Positions 35,689 to 43,841 of a DNA stretch of 64,000 bases are shown in pieces. Origin of the DNA: Mycolicibacterium sp. MU0050 (GTDB lineage: Bacteria; Actinomycetota; Actinomycetes; Mycobacteriales; Mycobacteriaceae); assembly GCF_963378085.1 (NCBI RefSeq), contig NZ_OY726395.1:4898001-4962000 (forward strand), read 5' to 3'. Position numbers and translations under genes: made by a program. Numbering within the stretch: position 1 is the first letter of the stretch; each line of letters starts with the position of its first letter. The notes under the pieces were generated by a model. That model was not told where the DNA came from. It did no database searches and was given only the letters and a program-made list of their open reading frames with translations.

Positions 35689-36372
35689 TCAGTGCCCCCG
35701 GCTGTCGATCACCCGCTGCGCGATATCGGCCAGCTTGACGTTGCTCTCCTGCGACAGCTGGCGCAGCATGTCGAAAGCGCGTACGTCGTCGACGTCGTAG
35801 CGCTCCATGATGATGCCCTTGGCCTGACCGATTCGGTCTCGACTCAACAACGCCGTCTCGAGCTGGTGTCCGTGTTCGTTCGCAAGAATGGCCGCAGTGG
35901 CGTGGGCCGCGAGTACGCTTCCGACCGTCAGGGCGTCCCCGTCCCAAACGTGCGGCTGATACCCGAACAAATTGAGTGCGCCCGCGGTCTTCTCGGCGGT
36001 GAACAGTTTGAACGAGATCCCGCTGAGCACACCGATTTCCACCACAGCCGGCGAGTACTTCGGCCACCGCGTCTCCGTCCGGAAGTCGTCGGTGCGCACC
36101 ACCACGTCGGCAACGGCCGCTTGGATACAGGGTCCCTCGTCGTACGACACCTGCAATTCATCGAGGCGCTCGGGGATGTCCGTGGTGCCGCCCAGGGACT
36201 CGAAGCCATTCCGACGGATCAGCAAGACCCCCGCCGTGTCTGCGCCCGGGATCAACTCGACGGCGGTGGCGGATACTTCCGCCAGCACCTCCTCGGTTGT
36301 GCGTCGTCCCGCCGGCGCCCGGGCCAGTTCGGCCATCCGGGTCGCCAACTCGTGCCCCGACCGGTCCACCAT
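35689..36372 (-). CDS. GAF and ANTAR domain regulator
   Basis: 227 aa. A GAF sensor domain (~20-150, with DELQVSYDEGPCIQAA and ISFKLFTAEKTAGALNLFG) is followed by an ANTAR RNA-binding domain (~165-220: RDRIGQAKGIIMERYDV, then AFDMLRQLSQESN). ANTAR proteins act as antiterminators on paired RNA hairpins. It sits between stress genes in opposite orientation, ending against the STAS gene. ATG 36372 has GGGAAGG upstream. Confidence 0.92.
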   Translation of the reverse strand: MVDRSGHELATRMAELARAPAGRRTTEEVLAEVSATAVELIPGADTAGVLLIRRNGFESLGGTTDIPERLDELQVSYDEGPCIQAAVADVVVRTDDFRTETRWPKYSPAVVEIGVLSGISFKLFTAEKTAGALNLFGYQPHVWDGDALTVGSVLAAHATAAILANEHGHQLETALLSRDRIGQAKGIIMERYDVDDVRAFDMLRQLSQESNVKLADIAQRVIDSRGH

Positions 36373-36438
36373 GATTGCCTTCCCGCCTCGCCGAGCAGGG
36401 CCCTCGGGCCCGTGGCGACGCTAGCCCCCGAGTCTAGG

Positions 36439-36464
36439 GTTTGGGGTTACGCGCTGGCGGATAT
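36439..36464 (+). promoter_or_regulatory. Weak SigF-like promoter before the flavoprotein gene
   Basis: GTTT, 16-bp spacer, GGATAT (one mismatch to GGGTAT) about 10 bp before ATG 36474, so the transcript would be nearly leaderless. Confidence 0.4.
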
Positions 36465-36473
36465 CAGCGGTCG

Positions 36474-37130
36474 ATGAGCGCGGAGTGGGATTGCGTCGTC
36501 GTCGGAGGCGGCGCGGCAGGGTTGAGTGCCGCTTTGGTGTTGGGCCGAGCACGACGACGGACCCTGGTGGTCGACCTCGACGAGCAGAGCAACCGGGCGT
36601 CGGCCGTGCTCGGAGGGCTGCTCGGATACGACGGTCGACCGCCGGCTGAGCTCTACGCGGCCGGGCGGCGCGAACTGGCGGCCTATCCCAGCGTCGAATA
36701 CCGAGTCGGGGAAGTCACCGATGGCGCGCGCGCCGACACCGGCCTGACACTCGAGCACCGGGACGGGGTGACCGTGGAGCAGCGACGCTTGGTTGAGGTG
36801 GTCGGCGAAGCGGGCGAGCTCGATGAACTGGTGTTTGCCGAGGGGCCGCCGCTGCGCCGCGACGGCCTGCTGGTGACCGCCCCGCTGCGGCAACGCACGC
36901 CCCTGGCTGAAAAGCTCGGTGCCCGTTGCGCTTCGGGGCCGTTGTCGCCGGAACAGATCTGCGTCGACAGCTTGTTCCGCACCGATTCCGCGGACATCTT
37001 CGCGGCCGGAGATGTGTGCACGGAGCACCCTCACGTTGCCGGCGCCATCGCCGCGGGCTCGAACGCCGCGATGATCGTCGTGCAGAGCCTGCTCGCCGAC
37101 GATGTCGGCCTGCCCTACCCGCCGTCCTGA
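36474..37130 (+). CDS. Thioredoxin-reductase-like flavoprotein lacking its central domain
   Basis: 218 aa. Relatives are ~310-330 aa. The N-terminal FAD motif (CVVVGGGAAGLSAALVLGRA) and GGLLGYDGRPPAEL are intact, and the C-terminal FAD segment TDSADIFAAGDVC is present. But after RDGVTVEQRRLV the sequence jumps to EVVGEAGELDELVFAEG, so the NAD(P)-binding domain and the redox CxxC are missing. The deletion keeps the frame. It may be a decayed reductase or a stand-alone FAD-domain protein. Internal deletion is inferred from family layout. Confidence 0.78.
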   Translation: MSAEWDCVVVGGGAAGLSAALVLGRARRRTLVVDLDEQSNRASAVLGGLLGYDGRPPAELYAAGRRELAAYPSVEYRVGEVTDGARADTGLTLEHRDGVTVEQRRLVEVVGEAGELDELVFAEGPPLRRDGLLVTAPLRQRTPLAEKLGARCASGPLSPEQICVDSLFRTDSADIFAAGDVCTEHPHVAGAIAAGSNAAMIVVQSLLADDVGLPYPPS

Positions 37131-37163
37131 TGGGCGCCGGCCCCACCGACGCTTGCCGGCAAC

Positions 37164-37189
37164 GTTTGACGGCCAATGGCACCGGGAAC
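37164..37189 (+). promoter_or_regulatory. Weak SigF-like promoter before the three small membrane genes
   Basis: GTTT, 16-bp spacer, GGGAAC, 60 bp before ATG 37250. The -10 differs from GGGTA by one base. Confidence 0.4.
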
Positions 37190-37249
37190 CTCTAGCGCAT
37201 TGGAGCGTGGTCGGCCCATGCCGTCGACCAAGACCGAAGAGAGGCAAAG

Positions 37250-37651
37250 ATGCAACCGAAATCCGACGCCGATGCGTCGATCGGGGATCTTGTCGCCCAG
37301 TTATCGGAGCAAACCTCCCGGCTGGTGCGCGACGAAATGCGTTTGGCGCAACGCGAGTTCACCGAGTCGGCGAAGCACGCCGGGCGTGGCGCCGGCATCA
37401 TCAGCGCCGCCGGTATCGCAGCGATGTTCGGTGTGGCCAGCGTGGTCGCCGCCGCCATCGCCGCGCTCGCGTTGGCGGTCCCGGTGTGGGCCGCCGCCCT
37501 GATTGTTGCGGCCGTTCTCTTTCTGGTCGCCGGTGTCGCGGGTCTGGTCAGCAAGAAGCAGTTCGAGCAGGTCTCCCCCACCCCAGAACGAACCGTGGCC
37601 AACGTGAAACAGGACATCGATGAAGTGAAGGGCGCTCGCCATGACCGCTGA
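37250..37651 (+). CDS. Holin-X/phage-holin-superfamily III-like membrane protein
   Basis: 133 aa. An N-terminal amphipathic part (IGDLVAQLSEQTSRLVRDEM) is followed by two transmembrane helices (~47-70 and ~76-100) and a short charged tail. This layout is the actinobacterial Holin-X type; despite the name these are chromosomal stress/envelope proteins of unknown role. First of a three-gene set: its end overlaps the DUF3618 gene by 11 bp. Confidence 0.82.
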   Translation: MQPKSDADASIGDLVAQLSEQTSRLVRDEMRLAQREFTESAKHAGRGAGIISAAGIAAMFGVASVVAAAIAALALAVPVWAAALIVAAVLFLVAGVAGLVSKKQFEQVSPTPERTVANVKQDIDEVKGARHDR

Positions 37652-38006
37652 AGAGACCCCGTCGGGCCGTAACGGCGAACCGGGCCCGGACGCCGACATC
37701 GATGACCTGCAGGCCGACATCGAAAAGACCCGTCATGAGCTGGGTCAGACCGTCGAGGCGCTCGCAGCGAAGGCCGACGTGAAGGCGCGGGTCGAGGACA
37801 AGGTGTCCGAGACCAAGGACCGCATGGCCGCCAAAACCACCCAAGCCCCCGAGGCCGTCGCGGACAGGGCGCACGCCGCGCAGCACGCCACCCGGGAGGC
37901 GCTGACCACCGACACCGGATCGGTCAGACCGGTAGTTCCGGTGGCGGCGCTGATCGCCGCAGCAGCCCTGGTCGGGGCCGTGCTGTGGCTACGCCGCCGC
38001 CGCTGA
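37641..38006 (+). CDS. DUF3618-family membrane protein
   Basis: 121 aa. DIDDLQADIEKTRHELGQTV (residues ~18-37) is the DUF3618 signature; a helical region follows and a single C-terminal transmembrane helix (VVPVAALIAAAALVGAVLWL) ends in RRRR. ATG 37641 lies inside the previous gene, so translation is coupled. These proteins regularly accompany Holin-X and DUF4235 proteins in actinobacteria; function unknown. Confidence 0.85.
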   Translation: MTAEETPSGRNGEPGPDADIDDLQADIEKTRHELGQTVEALAAKADVKARVEDKVSETKDRMAAKTTQAPEAVADRAHAAQHATREALTTDTGSVRPVVPVAALIAAAALVGAVLWLRRRR

Positions 38007-38030
38007 GCACTGTTGAAAGGAGCGCGTTTC

Positions 38031-38321
38031 ATGCCTAACAGGACGAGCACGTCGGCGAAGATTCTCTACCGGCCCGTCGGCCTTGCCAGCTCGATGGCGG
38101 GCGGACTGTTGGCGGGCGTGATCTTCAAGCAGGTGTGGCGCAGGGCGTCACCCGGCGACAAACCCGACCCGCCCAAGCCGTTGGAGACGGAATATCCGTT
38201 CAAGGAAATTCTGTTGGCCGCCGCCATTCAGGGCGTCATCTACTCGGTGGTGAAAACCGTGATCGACCGGCAGGGCGCCCGGCTGTTCGAGAAAGCAACC
38301 GGGGAGTGGCCGGGGAGCTGA
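38031..38321 (+). CDS. DUF4235-family membrane protein
   Basis: 96 aa. KILYRPVGLASSMAGGLLAG and PFKEILLAAAIQGVIYSVVK are the two hydrophobic segments of DUF4235, with a short conserved KPDPPKPLE loop between. ATG 38031 is chosen for its AAGGAG ribosome site; an in-frame TTG at 38013 is unlikely. Last of the three-gene membrane set. Function unknown. Confidence 0.82.
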   Translation: MPNRTSTSAKILYRPVGLASSMAGGLLAGVIFKQVWRRASPGDKPDPPKPLETEYPFKEILLAAAIQGVIYSVVKTVIDRQGARLFEKATGEWPGS

Positions 38322-38340
38322 CCGACCGCGCGCCCGCCGG

Positions 38341-39255
38341 TTAATCCCGGTGTTCGAAGCTGACATCGGCTCGGGTGATCGGCCGTGCGCACTCGCTGCA
38401 GCTGAGCCGCGGCGTCAGTACGGCGTCACAGCGCAGGTGCGCGAGCCGCACCGGCGGCTGCCCGCTCGCCAGCCAGCGGTCCCCCCACGCCAACATCGAC
38501 AACGGCACCGGGTACAGATCGAGACCTTTGGCGGTGAGCCGATATTCGTGCCGGGGCGGCCGGGTCTGGTAGGGGTGCTTGCCGACGATGCCGTGGTCGA
38601 CCAGGCGTTGCAGACGCTGACTCAAGATGTTGCTCGCGATCCCCAGGTGCCGCAGGAAATCCTCGAAACGCATTGAGCCGTAGAACAGTTCACGGATTAT
38701 CAACGCGCTCCAGCGGTCGCCGATCACCTGGAGGGTGGCGGCGATCGAACTGCGTCGTGGACGCTGCAGCAGGTCGAGGTTGGGAGCACGATGGCGGGCA
38801 GCGGCGCCAGCGGACTCGAGCGCTTCGGGCCGTCGGCTGAAGCTGACGTCACGCGCGAGGACCACCTCGTTGCAGGCCGCGCAGCGCAACTCGCCCCGAA
38901 TCTGATCGCGACAGCCCAGGTGTGCAACCCGCGTCGGCGCGGCTGCGCCGTCCAGACACCACCGGTCGCCCCACGCCATCGCCGTCATCGCGCACGTGAA
39001 GAAGTCGGCGCCGGCGGCTGTCAGCGTGTAGTCCCTGCCGTCCTGCACCATCAGTCCGTTGGCGCACAACGCGCTCAACCGGGCGCTCAAGGTCGAACGG
39101 GCGATCTGTAGGCGGCTTTGAAACGCATCGAACCGACGGGTGTCGTCGATGATCGCCTCGCTGAGCAGCAGCCAGGACCAGGCGTCCCCGATGGCCTCGG
39201 TGGCGCCGAACACCGAACAGCTGAGCGGCGCAGCAGCCTTGACCAGGTCCGACAC
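38341..39255 (-). CDS. Tandem HxlR-family regulator (two fused winged helices)
   Basis: 304 aa holding two HxlR units in one chain. Unit 1 (~15-140) includes ATEAIGDAWSWLLLSEAI and LRCAAC (C125, C128). Unit 2 (~165-304) includes VIGDRWSALIIRELFYGSM and LSCSEC (C286, C289). Each winged helix thus ends with a CxxC knuckle and an ARDVSF/TRADVSF tail. Normal HxlR proteins are ~110-150 aa dimers; this one may bind as an intramolecular pseudo-dimer. It lies 30 bp downstream of the crotonase gene on the same strand. GTG start. Confidence 0.85.
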   Translation of the reverse strand: MSDLVKAAAPLSCSVFGATEAIGDAWSWLLLSEAIIDDTRRFDAFQSRLQIARSTLSARLSALCANGLMVQDGRDYTLTAAGADFFTCAMTAMAWGDRWCLDGAAAPTRVAHLGCRDQIRGELRCAACNEVVLARDVSFSRRPEALESAGAAARHRAPNLDLLQRPRRSSIAATLQVIGDRWSALIIRELFYGSMRFEDFLRHLGIASNILSQRLQRLVDHGIVGKHPYQTRPPRHEYRLTAKGLDLYPVPLSMLAWGDRWLASGQPPVRLAHLRCDAVLTPRLSCSECARPITRADVSFEHRD

Positions 39256-39285
39256 GCGCTCAGGGTACCTGCCCGGGCCTGCGCG

Positions 39286-40074
39286 TCAGTCCTGCCAGAA
39301 CCGCTTCGAGCGCTGGCGCCGCTGCTCCCGGCGTTCGCGGTCCCGGAAGTCCGAGACCCCCTCGGTCTTGTGGCGGCCGATCCATTCGGCCTCCAGCGCG
39401 AGGCCGACGGCAATATTGTCCGCGCCGTAGTTGAGACACTTCTTGGTCCGCTCGAGAGTGCGGGGATTCTTCTCCAGCAGCACCTCGATCAACGCCTCGA
39501 CCTCGGCGTCGAGCTGCTCCGGCGTGGTGAGGCGGTTGACCAGGTTGTACTTCTCCGCGGTCGCGGCGTCGAACAGCGCGCCGATCAGGTTCCATTCCTT
39601 GGCCTTCCGGCGACCGGCGAAGGCCGCCAGCCGGTTGGTGCCGCCCCAGCCGGGGGTGATCTCCCAGTCGATCTCCGGCATGCCCCACCGCGACCGGTCG
39701 GTGGCCACCACGAAGTCGCAGACCAACGTGAGCTCCAGGCCGCCGCCGACGGCGATGCCGTCGACCTTTGCGATCGTCATCATCGTCATGTCCTCGATGA
39801 TCTTCGCCGTCTCCTGATAGAGACGGATCTGCCGTCCGGCGATCTCGTCATCCCAGGTGTTGAACTCCGCGACGTCATCGCCGGCGCAGAAGGTCTCACC
39901 GGCACCCTGCAACACTACGACGCGGCAATCCCGGTCGTCGCGAATCTCCCGGACGGCGTGATTGAGCTGTTCGGACAGATCCCGATCCAGCGCGTTGTGC
40001 ACCTCCGGCCGATTCAACGTCACGGTGGTCACCGGACCGGATCGCTCCACAACCAACTTCTGCTCGTCACCCAT
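39286..40074 (-). CDS. Enoyl-CoA hydratase/isomerase-family (crotonase) protein
   Basis: 262 aa. GPVTTVTLNRPEVHNALD, GAGETFCAGDDVAEF (first oxyanion loop) and KVDGIAVGGGLELTLVCDF (second oxyanion loop) are typical; PEIDWEITPGWGGTNRL carries the usual catalytic region. The reaction (hydration, isomerisation, C-C cleavage) is undefined. It is divergent from the Rieske oxygenase cluster, across a 290-bp region containing the MarR-type operator and direct repeats, and probably forms an operon with the HxlR gene. Confidence 0.9.
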   Translation of the reverse strand: MGDEQKLVVERSGPVTTVTLNRPEVHNALDRDLSEQLNHAVREIRDDRDCRVVVLQGAGETFCAGDDVAEFNTWDDEIAGRQIRLYQETAKIIEDMTMMTIAKVDGIAVGGGLELTLVCDFVVATDRSRWGMPEIDWEITPGWGGTNRLAAFAGRRKAKEWNLIGALFDAATAEKYNLVNRLTTPEQLDAEVEALIEVLLEKNPRTLERTKKCLNYGADNIAVGLALEAEWIGRHKTEGVSDFRDRERREQRRQRSKRFWQD

Positions 40075-40101
40075 GCCGAACCTCCGTACCAGTCACTAGT
40101 T

Positions 40102-40127
40102 ACTTGCATTACAAGACTGACTTGCAT
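40102..40127. promoter_or_regulatory. ACTTGCAT direct repeats before the crotonase gene
   Basis: ACTTGCAT occurs at 40102-40109 and 40120-40127, 18 bp apart; the first also forms CTTG-N5-CAAG. The spot, 28-53 bp upstream of the crotonase start, and the style of repeat fit HxlR-type operators, so autoregulation of the crotonase-HxlR unit is inferred. Confidence 0.4.
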
Positions 40128-40204
40128 AGCGAGACGTTACTGGGCCGCCACCCGCGGGACAAGGGGGTTCGTCCGGGAAGCGAGGCTGAGCACGCCCGTC
40201 GCGG

Positions 40205-40224
40205 CAATATCAACTACTTGTCAT
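40205..40224. promoter_or_regulatory. MarR-regulon operator, site A
   Basis: CAATATCAACTACTTGTCAT, 140 bp before the first Rieske gene. Its reverse complement matches site B (43813-43832) in 19 of 20 bases, and TATCAACTACTTG is identical to site C (49681). The CAASTACTTG-like core is palindromic. Confidence 0.7.
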
Positions 40225-40364
40225 CTTGTCGGCGGCGGGCTACGGTCTGAGGCTGTAGCCCTGACCGCAGCGACCGGAGCACCAGCGGCTCGCTGCACAG
40301 GACTCGCCGGTTCGCAGCCCTGCACCGGCACTCGAAGTGGCAATGACTTGGCAGAGGAGCGGGC

Positions 40365-41630
40365 ATGGCTCGGTTTCCCAAACCAGCTGAAGGCAGTTGG
40401 ACCCAGCACTACCCCGAACTGGGCACCGGACCGGTGTCGTACGAGGATTCGATCAGTCCGGAAATCTACGAACTCGAGCGTAAGGCGATCTTCAAGCGCG
40501 CCTGGCTCAACGTCGGCCGCGTCGAGCAGGTGCCCCGCACCGGCAGCTACTTCACCAAGGAGATGAAGGCGGCCAACACGTCAATCATCGTCGTGCGCAA
40601 CAAGTCCGGCGACATCAACGCTTTCCACAACGTGTGCCGGCACCGCGGCAACAAGCTGGTGTGGGACGACATGCCGCTCGAGGACACCAGCGGTATGTGT
40701 CGGCAGTTCATCTGCAAGTACCACGCCTGGCGCTACGACCTGGACGGCAACCTGACCTATGTGCAGCAGGAAGAAGAGTTCTTCGACCTGGACAAGAGCC
40801 GCTACGGCCTGGTGCCCGTGCACTGCGAAGTGTGGGAGGGGTTCATCTTCGTCAACTTCGCCGAGACCCCGGAGCAGTCGCTGCGCGATTTCCTCGGGCC
40901 CATGATCACCGGCCTCGAGGGCTACCCCTTCGACAAGATGACCTCGCGGTTCACCTATCGCTCCGACGTGAAGGCGAACTGGAAGCTGTACATGGACGCT
41001 TTCCAGGAGTTCTACCACGCCCCGGTACTGCATGCGAACCAGTCCCCCACGGCGTACTCGAAGGCCGCCGCGCAGGCCGGATTCGAGGCACCGCACTACC
41101 GGATCGACGGTCCGCATCGCCTGGTGAGCACCTCCGGGGTACGGGCCTGGGAGATGGCCGACGAGATGCGCAAGCCGATCGAGGACATCTGCCAGAGCGG
41201 ACTCTTCGGCCCTTGGGACAAGCCGGATCTCGGTGAGATGCCGCCCGGCCTCAACCCCGCCAACTGCGACCCGTGGGGCCTTGATTCGTTCCAGCTGTTC
41301 CCGAACTTCGTGATCCTGTTCTGGGGGCAGGGTTGGTACCTGACCTATCACTACTGGCCGACGTCGTTCAACACCCACACCTTCGAGTGCACGCTGTACT
41401 TCCCCCAGCCTCGGACCCCGCGCGAGCGGTTGGGCCAGGAGTTGGCCGCGGCCTCGTTCAAGGAGTACGGCCTGCAGGACGCGAACACCCTGGAGGCCAC
41501 CCAGTCCGCCATCGAGTCGAGGGTGGTCCAGGAGTTCCACCTATGCGACCAGGAGATCCTGCTGCGGCACCTGCACAAGGAGACCGCCGCCTGGATCGAG
41601 GACTACCAGCGCACGACGGCCGGGGTGTGA
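40365..41630 (+). CDS. Rieske non-haem iron oxygenase, alpha subunit (canonical ligands)
   Basis: 421 aa. Rieske 2Fe-2S ligands are canonical: C91-R-H93 (CRHRG) and C117-K-Y-H120 (CKYHAW). The mononuclear iron site is E215-x2-H218-x4-H223 (EFYHAPVLH) after KANWKLYMDAFQ. It hydroxylates an unknown substrate with electrons likely from the KshB-like reductase at 43842. ATG 40365 has GAGGAGCGGGC. It is paralogous to the protein at 45739 (same WPKPAEGSW/RFPKPAEGSW opening) and followed by a similar ~110-aa protein, so the two modules arose by duplication. Confidence 0.93.
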   Translation: MARFPKPAEGSWTQHYPELGTGPVSYEDSISPEIYELERKAIFKRAWLNVGRVEQVPRTGSYFTKEMKAANTSIIVVRNKSGDINAFHNVCRHRGNKLVWDDMPLEDTSGMCRQFICKYHAWRYDLDGNLTYVQQEEEFFDLDKSRYGLVPVHCEVWEGFIFVNFAETPEQSLRDFLGPMITGLEGYPFDKMTSRFTYRSDVKANWKLYMDAFQEFYHAPVLHANQSPTAYSKAAAQAGFEAPHYRIDGPHRLVSTSGVRAWEMADEMRKPIEDICQSGLFGPWDKPDLGEMPPGLNPANCDPWGLDSFQLFPNFVILFWGQGWYLTYHYWPTSFNTHTFECTLYFPQPRTPRERLGQELAAASFKEYGLQDANTLEATQSAIESRVVQEFHLCDQEILLRHLHKETAAWIEDYQRTTAGV

Positions 41631-41635
41631 CCGCG

Positions 41636-41965
41636 ATGAGTAGCATCCTGCCCCCGGAATTCGCCGACCTCGAGCCGTTCTCCGAGTGGTCGCTGGGCTC
41701 CGAACCGGAGCGCTACGCAAAGCGTCTGAACAGCACCATGACCGAGATGCAGGCCTTCTACGACGCCATCACCGCGCGCGCCGAGGAGGCCATCTCCTAC
41801 TGCGACAAGTTCAGCCTCGACGACATGCCCGAGGACGTGCTCAACCTGATGCACCTGCTGTATTCGATGGTGACGGTGTCCTTCCCGGTCGAATGCTGGA
41901 AGCAACCGCGCGTGCCCGACTCCGGGGCCACGTCGTTGGATTGCGTCGCCGAGCCCGTCCCGTGA
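41636..41965 (+). CDS. Small Rieske-oxygenase companion protein, copy 1
   Basis: 109 aa, cytoplasmic, acidic, mostly helical, with no metal-binding motif of a known kind. It shares with the protein at 47007 the pattern EPF-x(n)-MQ-FYDA, EEAI-YCDKF, LDD-PED-LNL-HL-YS. Both directly follow Rieske alpha-subunit genes. It could be a small beta-like or assembly subunit; known oxygenase beta subunits are larger (~160-190 aa). GTG 41627 (overlapping the previous stop) is an alternative start. Family not recognised. Confidence 0.8.
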   Translation: MSSILPPEFADLEPFSEWSLGSEPERYAKRLNSTMTEMQAFYDAITARAEEAISYCDKFSLDDMPEDVLNLMHLLYSMVTVSFPVECWKQPRVPDSGATSLDCVAEPVP

Positions 41966-43215
41966 CCGCTGCCGCCACCACGGTGCTGCGGGCGGCCCGG
42001 TGGGCCGACGTCGCCGCCGGCGAGGTCCGCTCGCCCGCGGTGATCGTGCTCGAGGGCAACCGCATCACCGCCGTCAACCCCGAAGGGCCCCTGCCGGATT
42101 CGGCCACCGAGATCGACCTCGGCGACGTGACGCTGCTGCCCGGCCTGATGGACATGGAACTCAACCTGCTCATCGGCGGTCCCGGCAGTCCCGAGGGCCT
42201 GCCCACCCCGATGCACGGGGTGCAGGACGACCCGGCCTACCGGACGCTGCGCGGGGCGGTGAACGCCCGCACCACCCTGGACGCCGGGTTCACCACGGTG
42301 CGCAACCTCGGCCTGATGGTCAAGACCGGCGGCTATCTGCTGGATGTCGCCCTGCAGCGGGCGATCGACCAGGGCTGGCACCCCGGGCCGCGGATCTACC
42401 CCGCCGGCCACGCGGTCACCCCGTACGGGGGGCACCTCGATCCCACCGTGTTCCAGCGCCTGGCCCCGGGCATCATGCCCCTGACCGTCGCGGAGGGCAT
42501 CGCCAACGGCGTGCCCGACGTGATCGCCTGCGTGCGTTACCAGATCCGGCACGGCGCCAAGTTGATCAAGGTCTCGGCCTCCGGCGGCGTGATGTCGCAC
42601 AGCACCTCCCCGGGCGCGCAGCAGTACTCCGATGCCGAATTCGCGGCCATCGCCGACGAGGCGCACCGGGCCGGCGTGCGGGTGGCCGCGCACGCCGTCG
42701 GCGACACCGCCATCCAGGCGTGCATCCGCGCCGGGATCGACTGCATCGAGCACGGCTTCCTCGCCAGCGACGAGACCCTGCAGATGATGGTCGACCACGG
42801 CACGTTCCTGGTGTCGACCACGTACCTGACCGATGCGATGGCCATCGACCGGATTGCCCCGGAGTTGCGCAAGAAGGCCCTGGAGGTGTTCCCCCGGGCA
42901 AAGTCCATGCTGCCCAAGGCAATCGCCGCGGGGGTCAAGATCGCCTGCGGCACCGACGCCCCGGCGATCCCGCACGGGCAGAACGCCAAGGAACTGGTGG
43001 CGCTCGTCGAGCGCGGCATGACCCCGATGCAGGCCCTGCAAGCCGCGACGGTCACCAGCGCCGAGTTGATCGACGCCACCGACGACCTCGGGCAGCTGGC
43101 GCCGGGTTACCTGGCGGACATCATCGCAGTCCCGGGCGACCCCAGCACCGACATTGCCGCCACCCTGGACGTACGGTTCGTGATGAAGGACGGACAGGTG
43201 GTCAAACAGCCGTGA
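41962..43215 (+). CDS. Amidohydrolase-superfamily protein lacking the HxH motif
   Basis: 417 aa, TIM-barrel amidohydrolase. The N-terminal beta-sandwich leads to LLPGLMDMELNLLIGG, where the first metal-ligand pair HxH is replaced by E66-x-N68. The other ligands are present: K203 (KLIKVSASGG), H244 (VAAHAVGDTA), H264 (CIEHG) and D332 (CGTDAP). The enzyme may therefore bind one metal rather than two, or have a changed activity. GTG 41962 overlaps the previous stop. Probably processes a ring or amide intermediate; substrate unknown. Confidence 0.88.
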   Translation: MTAAATTVLRAARWADVAAGEVRSPAVIVLEGNRITAVNPEGPLPDSATEIDLGDVTLLPGLMDMELNLLIGGPGSPEGLPTPMHGVQDDPAYRTLRGAVNARTTLDAGFTTVRNLGLMVKTGGYLLDVALQRAIDQGWHPGPRIYPAGHAVTPYGGHLDPTVFQRLAPGIMPLTVAEGIANGVPDVIACVRYQIRHGAKLIKVSASGGVMSHSTSPGAQQYSDAEFAAIADEAHRAGVRVAAHAVGDTAIQACIRAGIDCIEHGFLASDETLQMMVDHGTFLVSTTYLTDAMAIDRIAPELRKKALEVFPRAKSMLPKAIAAGVKIACGTDAPAIPHGQNAKELVALVERGMTPMQALQAATVTSAELIDATDDLGQLAPGYLADIIAVPGDPSTDIAATLDVRFVMKDGQVVKQP

Positions 43216-43317
43216 GGTCGGCCCCGGTGGGCTCCGACAGACCGGTTGACGTGCGCTAACGTCGTGGCACCGGGCAGTCGCTGGTCATCGCGGTCCGCGG
43301 TAGGGCAGGAGGCGGAC

Positions 43318-43770
43318 ATGGAACTCACCGAGAACACGTTGTGGCTGCTGAAGCAGGCCTTCTATTTCTCGCTGACCTCGGTGAACGACGCGGTCAAGTC
43401 GCACGGCGTCAGCACCGCCCAGATCGGTGTCCTGCGCCAGCTGGCCAACGAACCCGGCCTGTCGGGCGCGGAACTGGCGCGCCGCCTGCTGATCAGCCCC
43501 CAGGGCGTCCAATTGGCGCTCACCGCCCTGGAGAAGCGCGGTTTGGTCGAGCGCAAGCAGGATCCCGAGCACGGCCGCATCCGCCAGGTGTTTCTGACCG
43601 GCGAGGGCCGGGCCGTCGCCGCCGCCGTCGTCAGCGACGCGATCGCCGCCCACGACCGGGTGTTCGGCGTGCTCACCCCCGAAGAGCAGAAGCAACTCCG
43701 GTCGCTGCTCGCCCGCATCGTCGAGCAGGGCACCGGACACACCCTGGTCACCGACCACGTCGAGTCGTAG
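43318..43770 (+). CDS. MarR-family transcriptional regulator
   Basis: 150 aa winged-helix repressor: GVSTAQIGVLRQLANEP, LSGAELARRLLISPQGVQLALTAL (recognition helix) and the wing RKQDPEHGRIRQVFLT. ATG 43318 has GCAGGAGGCG. It sits in the middle of the Rieske cluster. Three near-identical palindromic sites lie before the first Rieske gene, before the reductase gene just downstream, and before the aldehyde dehydrogenase, so it is the best candidate for a cluster-wide ligand-sensing repressor. Confidence 0.92.
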   Translation: MELTENTLWLLKQAFYFSLTSVNDAVKSHGVSTAQIGVLRQLANEPGLSGAELARRLLISPQGVQLALTALEKRGLVERKQDPEHGRIRQVFLTGEGRAVAAAVVSDAIAAHDRVFGVLTPEEQKQLRSLLARIVEQGTGHTLVTDHVES

Positions 43771-43812
43771 TCCGCCGTCGCCACCGCATTGTGGCGCCAA
43801 CCCTTGATACTT

Positions 43813-43832
43813 ATGACAAGTACTTGATATTG
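43813..43832. promoter_or_regulatory. MarR-regulon operator, site B
   Basis: ATGACAAGTACTTGATATTG with a perfect core palindrome CAAGTACTTG, 10 bp before the reductase ATG. An additional TTGATACTT half-site lies at 43804-43812. The site would block a promoter serving the reductase and downstream genes. Confidence 0.72.
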
Positions 43833-43841
43833 TTGGCCGCG

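Noticed and set aside
37250-38321. Prophage remnant suggested by a holin-like gene
   Set aside because: The Holin-X/DUF3618/DUF4235 trio is a common chromosomal set in actinobacteria and no phage genes are nearby.
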